64,000 bases of DNA, from contig CP016490.1 of NCBI GenBank assembly GCA_002966495.1, positions 1 through 64,000 of the forward strand, given 5' to 3'. Below are positions 1-7,927 of this stretch, piece after piece. The DNA is from Halomonas sp. GFAJ-1 (GTDB lineage Bacteria > Pseudomonadota > Gammaproteobacteria > Pseudomonadales > Halomonadaceae). A program made the position numbers and the translations under genes. The notes beneath the pieces are model-generated. The model made no database searches. It had not been told where the DNA came from and was given only the letters and a program-made list of their open reading frames with translations. Position 1 is the first letter of the stretch, and each line of letters starts with the position of its first letter.

Positions 1-775
1 GGCCATGCCCGTGATCGTCGTGACCATGCCCGTGATCATCGTGGCCATGCCCGTGATCGTCGTGACCATGCCCGTGATCGTCGTGACCATGCCCGTGATC
101 ATCGTGGCCATGCCCGTGATCGCCGTGACCATGCCCGTGATCGCCGTGACCACTGGCGACGGCGACAAAGCGGTTAAAGTGGCCGTTTTCTCCCTGTAAC
201 ACTTCAATACCGAATCGTGTAAACGTCCGCGTTGGCGCTACCCAGCTCGCCTGTATCCCCGTTTCTTGCAGACCGTGGTCACCAAATAGGAAACGATTCA
301 CCAGCGGACGATCAGAAAAGTCCCAGTCATGCGGGTGGCGGCTATTCATGTACCCCACGTCTGACAGAAACTTACCACCCTTAAGCTGAAACCCTGCCGG
401 TAACGCACGCGTAACTAAGTAGGCTTCTTCAACTTCTATGTGATCCTCATCAAACCCTACTAGCAGCGTGCCATCTAATAAGTCGCCCAGCCGCGATTCA
501 ATGACCAGTTCGGAATGCCCAAGGTTGAAGCCTTCACTCAGACCGTGGTCATGGCTGTGGCTGTGTCCGTGGTCATGGCCATGATCATGGCCTGAAAAAC
601 CAGCCGGCGTCTGATTACCGCTGGATATTTCGTTATAAAAAAATCCTTCCAAAATCAGCGAGACATCAATTTCCAAGCCAGTATCTCTGCTGCCTTCCGC
701 CACCGCGATGGGCGGTATAAAAAGTGCTGCGGTCGTCAGTCCTGCAAGCACACTCTTCAACCCACGTTTACTCAT
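1..775 (-). CDS. Histidine-rich outer-membrane protein, probably zinc-regulated (C-terminus outside window)
   Basis: The frame starts at an ATG (773-775) preceded by AAGGGA and runs off the left edge. The first 26 residues look like a signal peptide (KRGLKSVLAGLTTAALF then an AVA-E cleavage site). The mature part has the alternating, glycine-rich character of an outer-membrane beta-barrel. It carries two histidine-rich loops: a short one near residue 60 (HDHGHDHGHSHSHDHG) and a long one after residue 200 built of a seven-residue unit GH(D/G)DHGH that continues past the edge. I infer a metal-binding, probably zinc-related outer-membrane protein, because of these loops and the Zur-like operator upstream. 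No TonB box or plug domain is evident in the visible part, so it may be a porin-like protein rather than a classical receptor. The exact family is not recognised. Confidence 0.7.
   Translation of the reverse strand, partial: MSKRGLKSVLAGLTTAALFIPPIAVAEGSRDTGLEIDVSLILEGFFYNEISSGNQTPAGFSGHDHGHDHGHSHSHDHGLSEGFNLGHSELVIESRLGDLLDGTLLVGFDEDHIEVEEAYLVTRALPAGFQLKGGKFLSDVGYMNSRHPHDWDFSDRPLVNRFLFGDHGLQETGIQASWVAPTRTFTRFGIEVLQGENGHFNRFVAVASGHGDHGHGHGDHGHGHDDHGHGHDDHGHGHDDHGHGHDDHGHGHDDHGHG
4..150 (-). repeat. Seven 21-bp tandem repeats encoding a histidine heptapeptide
   Basis: Seven consecutive 21-bp units, each starting CATGCCCGTGATC on the plus strand, vary only at two or three positions (GTC/ATC/GCC and GAC/GGC). 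On the minus strand they encode the GH(D/G)DHGH heptapeptide of the outer-membrane protein. The array reaches the left edge and probably continues beyond it. Variation is mostly in the D/G residue, and the histidines are kept. Confidence 0.95.
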
Positions 776-794
776 TAATCAATCCCTTACACAA

Positions 795-820
795 TATAGT
801 TATGATATATCATAACTATA
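795..820. promoter_or_regulatory. 26-bp perfect palindrome in the promoter of the His-rich gene
   Basis: The half-site TATAGTTATGATA is followed immediately by its exact reverse complement, ending 20 bases upstream of the start codon. GTTAT half-sites resemble those of Zur boxes, but the spacing is wider than the Zur consensus. It is probably an operator for a dimeric repressor. Which one cannot be told from the sequence alone. Confidence 0.6.
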
Positions 821-901
821 CGTTAATAGTATAATTATCAGTCGCTTATTAACGGCAGGCGCCCACAGTCACATTTTAGTGGCCGACACCTATTAAAATA
901 T

Positions 902-920
902 TATGTTATAACATAACATA
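902..920. promoter_or_regulatory. Zur-like operator
   Basis: An 8-3-8 inverted repeat (TATGTTAT, AAC, ATAACATA) whose core TGTTATAACATAACA differs by one base from the gammaproteobacterial Zur core TGTTATANTATAACA. It lies about 130 bases upstream of the histidine-rich outer-membrane gene, with only a terminator on its other side. Zinc-responsive repression of that gene is the natural inference. Confidence 0.6.
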
Positions 921-954
921 ATTCAAGAAGAGCCCCTGTGAAGAGGTCTGCCAT

Positions 955-981
955 AAAAAAACCGGCGCATTACGCGCCGGT
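955..981 (-). terminator. Rho-independent terminator after the PiuC-type gene
   Basis: ACCGGCGC, a five-base loop and GCGCCGGT form an eight-pair stem. On the minus strand it is followed by seven T. It lies 39 bases after the hydroxylase stop codon. Confidence 0.9.
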
Positions 982-1019
982 CAACAATCGAAACCTAACA
1001 GGCAACCTTCATTTAGCAA

Positions 1020-1700
1020 TCAACACTCCGACCACATTCTAACCAGGTTGTTATACGTGCCCGTAAGGGCAACCAACTCATGGTGCGCCTCTCCTTGCTC
1101 CGACCTTAGTCGACGCAGCGACGTGTCCATTTCATAAAGTAAACGGCGCTTTTCTGTGTCGCGAATCAGGCTTTGCATGAACATATAGCAGCCCAGTCGC
1201 TCACCGCTTGTCACCGCCGTGACTTCATGTAGCGAACCCGACGGATAGGTAATTAAGCTCCCTGCCGATAATTTAACGGTTTGTTCGCCGAAGGTGTCGG
1301 TAATTTTCAGCTCGCCCCCTTCGTACTCATCCGGATCAGACAGAAACAGCGTTGCCGACACATCGGTGCGCAAATAGCTGCCGTCTGGCAGTGGACGCAA
1401 CGTGCTGTCAATGTGCTTACCGTAGTGACTATCTTCCACCGTGTAACGATTGAAGTTAGGTGGAATAATTTTTAAAGGCAGTACAGCGCTCATCACTTCT
1501 GGCGTACGGTTTAATGCACGCATCACGATAGTGCGCATATCGCGAAGCACCGGTGACTGCTCTGGGATTTGCAGGTTCTTTTTCACCTGTCGTGCCTGTG
1601 GGCCCGCACTAATGCCACGCGCCCACTCGGCCTCTAATAGCTGGCGACGCATGGTCGCCAGCTCTTCAGGTGTCAGAATATTTTCAAAACTGACAATCAT
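1020..1700 (-). CDS. piuC: PKHD-type Fe(II)/2-oxoglutarate hydroxylase, PiuC/YbiX family
   Basis: The 226-residue length and sequence match the PiuC/YbiX family of iron-dependent dioxygenases. The HYGKHID segment near residue 100 supplies the HxD iron ligands, and the distal histidine is probably in the YPSGSLHEV segment, with the 2-oxoglutarate arginine downstream in GERLG. It follows the TonB receptor by 10 bases and has its own terminator, so the two form one operon. Members of this family are commonly found next to catecholate-type receptors such as PiuA and Fiu. Its substrate is unknown, so a role in siderophore or receptor handling is inference. The gene is presumably iron-repressed through the Fur box before the receptor. 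Confidence 0.85.
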   Translation of the reverse strand: MIVSFENILTPEELATMRRQLLEAEWARGISAGPQARQVKKNLQIPEQSPVLRDMRTIVMRALNRTPEVMSAVLPLKIIPPNFNRYTVEDSHYGKHIDSTLRPLPDGSYLRTDVSATLFLSDPDEYEGGELKITDTFGEQTVKLSAGSLITYPSGSLHEVTAVTSGERLGCYMFMQSLIRDTEKRRLLYEMDTSLRRLRSEQGEAHHELVALTGTYNNLVRMWSEC

Positions 1701-1710
1701 AAGTTAGCTC

Positions 1711-4056
1711 TTAGAAGTCGTAGCGAAGCGTTGCAATGGCATGGCGGCCTGGGCCAGGAATCCCTTGCGCACCGCCTTCCGCTAGCTGAGAAATATAGTC
1801 TTTATCCGTCAGGTTAAAGGCATTCACACGAAGCTGTAGTTCATCGGTAAAGCGATAAGCCGTTGACGCATGGAACACCGAGTACCCATCGATTTCAACT
1901 TGGCGGCGGCGCGCGTCCGGCTCAGACGCCACGCTGTTGACCTGGCTTGCGACGTACTCCATACCGCCACCAATGCTCCACTGCGGTGTCACCTCGTAGT
2001 CAGACCACACGTTAAACGTATGGCGCGGCGTACCGCCCAAACGTGACCCAACTTCCCACGCGTTATTAGAGCTACGCACTTCAGAGTCCATGTACGTGTA
2101 GCTGGTATACAAGTCCCAACCCGGGGCTAAGCTACCCATGGCACCAATCTCGAAGCCTTCAACGCGCTGCTTACCGTCTAGCACATCAAGTAGGTCTCCG
2201 CCGCCCTGAGCCGGCGTGCGTGCATTGTTCTTATCCGTACGGAACAGTGCAGCACTCAGCAGCAGGTTATCGGCAACGTTCCACTTAGTACCCAGTTCAT
2301 AGGCAATGGTCCGCTCTGGATCGGTATTGAAGGCAGACTCATCAATAATGTCTTCGCGGCCCCCTTCGGTCGCATCGCCACCACCGGCTAGCTGCACCAG
2401 CCCACGATCAAAGGTACCGGTCACATCAAATGATGTGCCTACAGAGGCATACACAGTACCGTTTTCCGTTGGCTTGAAGACCAACCCCAGGTTACCGCTC
2501 CATTCGCTATCCGTTCGCGACACTGGGCCAATCGGTTCATCATAGCCAGTATCCGTGGCGGTTGATTTGACATGATCCCAGCGCACGCCGGTATGTAAGT
2601 CCCACTGAGGTGCAAGCGCCGCCACGTTCAGCGCATAAAGCCCTACCTGCTCCGACTCTAAGCGGTGACGTGTGCCATCGTAATATGCAACAGGCCTTAC
2701 CCGACGCTCAGGATCATACAGAGAGGTGCGCGGGCCATTTTGGTCTGGGCGGCGGTCATTTTTAATATCCACATAGCCCACTTCAGCACCGACGACTAAA
2801 TCATGACCAATCTGGCCCGTATCAAAGGAGAGCAGCAAATCTGTTTGGTTAAAGAACGACGTATCTGTTTGATCACGCGGCTTTAAGTCACCTTGCACCT
2901 GCGCCTGAGAGAAGTCACCGCTGCCCCAAGCCGCTTCAGGGATTTTGATTCGCGGTGACGACGTAATGGAATCATTCTCTACCCGGCTAGCGCGGAACTG
3001 GTTGCGCACGCTCAAGCCATCGTTGACATAGTGCTCAACGGCGACGCCCAGCTGGTCAACGTTGATCTTTTGATAGTCATCAACATGCCCGTAGAAACTG
3101 CTGTAATCAATCCCCGGCGGCAGCTGCCCGGTGTAGTAACCATCGCCTGCGCGCTGACCACCCGGCGTACGGCCACGATCATTTAAGCCCGAAGGGTCAC
3201 CACTAAATCCTTCCCGATCAAGTGGAATCCCCTGGTCGGGAACGTTATTTTGCCGAGTATGTAAGAAATCAACGTCTACCCGCGTATCTTCTTGCAACCC
3301 CCACACGTAAGCGGCATACACGCCTTGGCGGTCATGCTCCACAACGTCTCGCCCATGGCCGTCTTGCGTGTGATGCATCAAGTTGAGACGAAACGCACTG
3401 TTATCATCTATACGACGGTTAAAGTCACCGGTTAGACGAAACAACTCATCCGTGCCCACAGAGGTTTCTATTCGGTTGCGGTCTTCCATTAACGGCTGCT
3501 TGGTCACAAAGTTAATGGTGCCTCCCGCAGAACCACGGCCAGAGAACGCCGAGTTAGGGCCTTTAACCACCTCGATTTGATCGACATAGAAAGGATCGCG
3601 GAAGTAGTTACCCAGGTCGCGGCTACCGTTCACGTTAATATCGTCGCGTGCGTTAAAACCGCGAATTTTAAGCTGGTCGCCACCGGGTGGATTACCTTCA
3701 CCTGCTTGCAAGCTAATGCCAGAAACATTGCGCAGCGCATCGCGCAGTTCGGTAACGCTCTGGTCTTCCAGTAGGTCACTGGTCAACACCGTTACGATGC
3801 GCGGTGTTTCCAATACATCCCGCTGATACTTCACGCTATCCATAAACGTACCGCGGTAGCCTGTCACAGTGACCGTATCAAGCTCAGCTGAGGCCTCTGC
3901 GGCGGTTTGTGCGTGAGCATTAACGCCTGCTGTTGCAAGAATGCAGGCGCTAGCGGTAAGCAATGTGCGTGCATAAGAGGATGAGCGAGCGCTCACCGCA
4001 CTAAAAGTGTGTGAGTTGATTGCGCTGGAAAGCGCTTTTTTCTTCGTTGTTAACAT
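1711..4056 (-). CDS. TonB-dependent siderophore receptor, Fiu/PiuA-like
   Basis: A 781-residue outer-membrane receptor. The N-terminus has an unusually long signal region, with the hydrophobic core near residues 30-45 and an AHA-Q cleavage site near 50. Then come a TonB box-like DTVTVTG, a plug domain (about 75-190, with LKIRGFNARDDINVNG and VEVVKGP-like QIEVVKGPNSAFSGRG), and a beta-barrel ending in LRYDF with the terminal phenylalanine of barrel proteins. The plug signature and pairing with a PiuC-type hydroxylase favour ferric-catecholate ligands, as in Fiu and PiuA. The ligand is an inference. The start is the ATG at 4056, preceded by GGGAG. A Fur box lies about 75 bases upstream. Confidence 0.9.
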   Translation of the reverse strand: MLTTKKKALSSAINSHTFSAVSARSSSYARTLLTASACILATAGVNAHAQTAAEASAELDTVTVTGYRGTFMDSVKYQRDVLETPRIVTVLTSDLLEDQSVTELRDALRNVSGISLQAGEGNPPGGDQLKIRGFNARDDINVNGSRDLGNYFRDPFYVDQIEVVKGPNSAFSGRGSAGGTINFVTKQPLMEDRNRIETSVGTDELFRLTGDFNRRIDDNSAFRLNLMHHTQDGHGRDVVEHDRQGVYAAYVWGLQEDTRVDVDFLHTRQNNVPDQGIPLDREGFSGDPSGLNDRGRTPGGQRAGDGYYTGQLPPGIDYSSFYGHVDDYQKINVDQLGVAVEHYVNDGLSVRNQFRASRVENDSITSSPRIKIPEAAWGSGDFSQAQVQGDLKPRDQTDTSFFNQTDLLLSFDTGQIGHDLVVGAEVGYVDIKNDRRPDQNGPRTSLYDPERRVRPVAYYDGTRHRLESEQVGLYALNVAALAPQWDLHTGVRWDHVKSTATDTGYDEPIGPVSRTDSEWSGNLGLVFKPTENGTVYASVGTSFDVTGTFDRGLVQLAGGGDATEGGREDIIDESAFNTDPERTIAYELGTKWNVADNLLLSAALFRTDKNNARTPAQGGGDLLDVLDGKQRVEGFEIGAMGSLAPGWDLYTSYTYMDSEVRSSNNAWEVGSRLGGTPRHTFNVWSDYEVTPQWSIGGGMEYVASQVNSVASEPDARRRQVEIDGYSVFHASTAYRFTDELQLRVNAFNLTDKDYISQLAEGGAQGIPGPGRHAIATLRYDF

Positions 4057-4129
4057 GGTGCATGCTCCCTTGTGTAAGACTTAAAAGCACCGGTAAGACG
4101 ACCGTGAACTATCATCCCGATCAAAAAAT

Positions 4130-4147
4130 GAGAATGATAATGAGAGT
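4130..4147. promoter_or_regulatory. Fur box upstream of the TonB receptor
   Basis: Three consecutive hexamers GAGAAT GATAAT GAGAGT match the Fur repeat NAT(A/T)AT/GATAAT model. The site lies 74-91 bases before the receptor start. Iron-dependent repression of the receptor-piuC operon follows. Confidence 0.75.
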
Positions 4148-4834
4148 GAGGCGCTTTTTTATTTGGGCCATATTACCCAATAAGAACATTTTCGCAAGTG
4201 CAAACAATTATTATTTACACCAATAGCATGCTAACTAAACCGCCTATTTCAACAACTTACATGGGGATTTTGCTCACTGAGCAACGGGGCGCTGTGAGAT
4301 GTACGCTCTGTCTCAATCAATTAGGAGCCTATAGCTAAAAATTATTGAAATATTTTCTCTACTTCATCACCCCATTCAAAGGCAACAAAGCGTATGCAGA
4401 CAGACAAGATTGCGCTTATTAAAAGCATCGGATAGGCGGGCTGTGAAGAATAAGGGTTAGTGCATCCCAGCCCTTCTCCTTCCCAGGGGCAAGCTACTCC
4501 TATCGTCTAGGTTCACGATAATTTCTAGGCGTACTCCTGCCATCTACCTAGGAGAGTAAATACACGGTGCTTTCTCGAAGATAGCTCTACACCTCCATTG
4601 AGTTAGTTATACTTCCCTTGTAAAGCGGCATAAAAGAATACTCGACGAGCGCATTAGCTTTCGTGCTATCATTTATTAACTTTATGATTGTCAATACTAT
4701 TGGTATAACCGCTCAGTGAGTAGCCCACTATTACTGTCATAAGGATGAAGCACGTATCATTCAAAAAATTAAATTAATCTACATTAAAATTTTCTAATTT
4801 ATAATTTATAATTTATATTTATGAACATCAAGCA
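4148..4834. other. AT-rich intergenic region without recognisable gene
   Basis: About 690 bases separate the Fur-controlled receptor from the GGDEF-EAL gene. I see no open frame with coding character on either strand. The motif CTAGG occurs three times between 4508 and 4555 (once as the palindrome CCTAGG), and the last 80 bases are very AT-rich. It probably holds the promoter of the downstream gene, but I could not pick a convincing -35/-10 pair. Confidence 0.5.
4794..4820. repeat. Short tandem repeat of a 7-bp AT unit
   Basis: ATAATTT is repeated about three and a half times. It lies just upstream of the longest possible start of the GGDEF-EAL gene, and about 180 bases before the start I prefer. 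Confidence 0.7.
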
Positions 4835-4996
4835 GTGAATTGTTTAAACAACTCTAGTTTTAAAATCAACTTTCGTACTGTTCAAAATTTACGCAGGCTA
4901 TTTATTCATAAAATTCATTCTCCAAGCCTCGCTAGAAAACTTCCAATAACCTTACGCCAAACCATTTCTGCTAGCGGCAGTTATTTAGGAAAATCA

Positions 4997-7831
4997 ATGA
5001 ATTGCCAGGTTTCAGACGCTAACATTTTCCATCGCCTTGCCGACGTGCTCTCTGAAGCGCATGGCGAAGCCTACTTTGAAAAAGTCGCAGCGGCGCTTGG
5101 TGCGTTGTTAGCAGTCGACCATTTAATAATTGCTCGTATTGATAAGCATCAACAGGCCACCACGCTAGCAATGTGGTCTAAAGGAAGTTTACTTAATAAC
5201 GTCACGTTTTCTTTAAAAGATGTGCCTCCAAGCGCTACCAACAACACAGTCAATTTAAATATTCACCCAAACGCCGCGCAACACTTCCCCCACAACCTGC
5301 TGCTCCCTACACTAAATGTTGATGATTATTTAAGCGTACCCTTCACCCTACCCTCGGCAGCTCATTCTGAAAGAGGGTCCATTGGGTTTGTAGCAGCCGC
5401 TAACGCCAGCCCCAGCGCTATTGAAGACTCACGTTACTCGGCGGAAGTACTACGCATGGCGTCGGTGAGTATCGGGGCGGAGATTACCCGGCTTGAAAAA
5501 AAGCGGCGCCAGCAGCAGCGCACGCTCTACAAAAGGCACGCCTTAAAGCTACTTAGCCATAGCCACAAAGTGATTACCCAAGCCAGTAGTGAACAGGCAT
5601 TATTAGACACAGTTTGTCAGCAGGCCGTTGAGGTTGGTGGGTTTTCGATGGCTTGGATCGGCTATTCACAGCCGGGCAATAGGCATGTAATCGCCCCTCA
5701 AGCAGCTGCAGGCAAGGCACACGACCACATAGCGACTATTGTGGCAGCGTTCGGGGAGTTTTATGCGGCTTCTCCGCACCTGGAGCACACCGAGGTAGGC
5801 TGCTGCACACCTATACAGCTTGCTGATATTGCAAACCACCCTGCTTTTAGCTCGCAAAAAGACATTGCGTTAGCCTGCCATCTACGCAGCGTCGTGTGCC
5901 TCCCCCTTGAGTGCCACGACCAATGTTATGGCGTGCTGGCACTTTATAAGCCTGATACTCAACCCTTCGACGACGATGAGTTACAGCTACTTAATGCACT
6001 AGCAGGTAACGTCGCCTTTGGTATTGATACGCTACGCAGTAAAGCGGCTCAGCAACGCATTCAGCGCGCGGTATTAAAAATCACCCTGGCTGTTTCTGCA
6101 CGCACAGGGGAGGAGTTTCTCGATCAGCTAACTCACCATATGGCAGATGCGCTAAGCGCAGACTTAGCGTTTATTGCTCAGCTTAATACCAGCGACCCCA
6201 ATCGGGCTGATACGCTGGCAGTCGTGATTGATGGGGAGCGGCAGCCTAATTTTACCTACACTCTACCAGGTTCTCCCTGTGCAGAAGTGTTAGCTAATAG
6301 TGAGTGTATTGTGGCTGACGGTGCTGGGTCATCACTTCCCGTGGAGGGGCGTGATGCACTGTACTGGGTGCGTGCCTACGCAGGCCGACGGTTAGATAAT
6401 AATGAGGGCAAGGCGATTGGGTTGTTAGGCGTAATGTACAGAGAACCGCTACACGACACCGAGTTAGTTTCCAGCGTGTTACAGATTTTCGCCTCGGGCG
6501 TTGCCGCAGAGCTGGCGCGCCAAAAAGATGAAGCACATATTCGCCAACTCGCTTTTTACGACCCAGGTACCGGCTTACCTAACCGCACTGCATTCATACG
6601 GCGCCTGGAAAGTGGCTTTGATCATGCGGTAGAACAAGACCACGGCCTTGGCTTAATGCTGCTCGACCTTAACCACTTCAAAGAGATTAACGATACCCAA
6701 GGGCACGATGTTGGCGATAAGGTTTTAAAGGCGGTGGCGGCGGCCTTCCAGCGATCCCTTACGGGCAATGAGTATCTCGCTCGCTTGGGGGGCGATGAAT
6801 TTGTGGTGCTCATCGAACCAAGCACTCAACGCTCACTTATTCACACGGCAGAGTGCTTGCTGCATGCACTGGCGAACCCTCTGGTCATCGATGGTCAGAG
6901 TTTTGAGCTAGAAGTGAGTATTGGCGTTGCGCTATACCCAGACGATGCAGAGAGTGCCCGGGAACTACTGAAGCACGCTGATATTGCCATGTACCAAGCC
7001 AAGCAGCAAAAACTACCTTATCTCTTTTTTGAAGCACAGATGGGGGTTGCACTTGCTTCGCGATTGGATATGGCAAAGCGGCTCTCTGAAGCGCTAGTCA
7101 ACGGGTCATTAAGCCTTCATTATCAACCGCAAATTGACTTCAAAACCGGCCTGTTAACCGGTGCAGAAGCCCTTTGTCGCTGGTACGACCCCGTGCTGGG
7201 GTTTGTTGGCCCGAATGAGTTTATACCCTTGGCAGAAGAACGCGGCCTTATCATTCCACTGGGCAACTGGGTCATCAACGACGTTTTTCGCCAGTTGGCC
7301 GCTTGGCAGTCTGAAGGGCTCACCATGCCCGGAAAAATAGCCATCAACATTGCGTCTCGCCACTTTGAAGACTCCCGGCTTATCGACAACCTACAGCGTA
7401 AATGTATTGCCCATGGCGTCTTGCCCTCTCAAATTTGCCTTGAACTGACTGAGAGTGGCTTTATGGAAGCCCCCGAGGAAGCCGTGGCGATAACTCAAGC
7501 TCTAAAAGAGGCTGGCTACGGCCTAGCCATTGATGATTTCGGCACAGGCTACTCATCGCTGGCGTACCTAAAGCGCTTTTCAGCCGATAAGCTCAAAATT
7601 GATATGTCGTTTATTCTCGACATGCTAAACAACCATCACGACCGCACTATTGTGGAGACAATTATTGTGATGGCCCATAGCCTGGGCATGGTCACGGTTG
7701 CTGAGGGGGTGGAGTCTTGCGAGCTGGCCACAGCCCTACGTGAGATGGGCTGCCAAGAGGGACAAGGCTATTTGTACGACAAACCCCTGCCTGCTGATGA
7801 GTTTATGGCAAAATGGTTAAAGTCACACTGA
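4997..7831 (+). CDS. GAF-GAF-GAF-GGDEF-EAL cyclic-di-GMP enzyme
   Basis: From the ATG at 4997 (AGGA six bases before it) the protein has 944 residues. The frame stays open to a GTG at 4835, but those 54 extra codons lack a Shine-Dalgarno and look non-homologous. Three GAF-like segments (about 5-175, 185-355, 365-510) precede a GGDEF domain (about 520-680) and an EAL domain (about 695-944). The cyclase motif is intact (RLGGDEFVVLIE). The inhibitory RxxD site reads TGNE, so product inhibition is probably lost. The EAL domain keeps GAEALCRW, the LELTE segment and IDDFGTGYSS, so phosphodiesterase activity is likely. No membrane segment is seen, so it should be cytosolic, tuned by small ligands bound to the GAF domains. 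It converges with the PilZ gene. Confidence 0.92.
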   Translation: MNCQVSDANIFHRLADVLSEAHGEAYFEKVAAALGALLAVDHLIIARIDKHQQATTLAMWSKGSLLNNVTFSLKDVPPSATNNTVNLNIHPNAAQHFPHNLLLPTLNVDDYLSVPFTLPSAAHSERGSIGFVAAANASPSAIEDSRYSAEVLRMASVSIGAEITRLEKKRRQQQRTLYKRHALKLLSHSHKVITQASSEQALLDTVCQQAVEVGGFSMAWIGYSQPGNRHVIAPQAAAGKAHDHIATIVAAFGEFYAASPHLEHTEVGCCTPIQLADIANHPAFSSQKDIALACHLRSVVCLPLECHDQCYGVLALYKPDTQPFDDDELQLLNALAGNVAFGIDTLRSKAAQQRIQRAVLKITLAVSARTGEEFLDQLTHHMADALSADLAFIAQLNTSDPNRADTLAVVIDGERQPNFTYTLPGSPCAEVLANSECIVADGAGSSLPVEGRDALYWVRAYAGRRLDNNEGKAIGLLGVMYREPLHDTELVSSVLQIFASGVAAELARQKDEAHIRQLAFYDPGTGLPNRTAFIRRLESGFDHAVEQDHGLGLMLLDLNHFKEINDTQGHDVGDKVLKAVAAAFQRSLTGNEYLARLGGDEFVVLIEPSTQRSLIHTAECLLHALANPLVIDGQSFELEVSIGVALYPDDAESARELLKHADIAMYQAKQQKLPYLFFEAQMGVALASRLDMAKRLSEALVNGSLSLHYQPQIDFKTGLLTGAEALCRWYDPVLGFVGPNEFIPLAEERGLIIPLGNWVINDVFRQLAAWQSEGLTMPGKIAINIASRHFEDSRLIDNLQRKCIAHGVLPSQICLELTESGFMEAPEEAVAITQALKEAGYGLAIDDFGTGYSSLAYLKRFSADKLKIDMSFILDMLNNHHDRTIVETIIVMAHSLGMVTVAEGVESCELATALREMGCQEGQGYLYDKPLPADEFMAKWLKSH

Positions 7832-7870
7832 TACAACACATAACTGGATACAGTGGTTTTTAACACGCCC

Positions 7871-7890
7871 TGCCCTGTAGGGCATTTATA
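7871..7890. terminator. Possible weak terminator between the two convergent c-di-GMP genes
   Basis: TGCCC, a four-base loop and GGGCA form a short stem followed by ATTTATAT on the plus strand. It is the only hairpin seen in the 96 bases between the convergent genes. Confidence 0.35.
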
Positions 7891-7927
7891 TAGAGCATTT
7901 AAAAACAGGCCAACTCATCTATCGCGG

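Noticed and set aside
4..150. CRISPR-like array
   Set aside because: Repeats are contiguous 21-bp coding units with no unique spacers between them.
5..199. Plus-strand open frame with a repetitive MPVIVVT-type peptide
   Set aside because: It is the antisense reading of the histidine repeat. It has no ribosome binding site or family resemblance.
4835..4996. N-terminal extension of the GGDEF-EAL gene from a GTG
   Set aside because: The ATG at 4997 has a proper AGGA. The extra 54 residues look like AT-rich upstream sequence read in frame.
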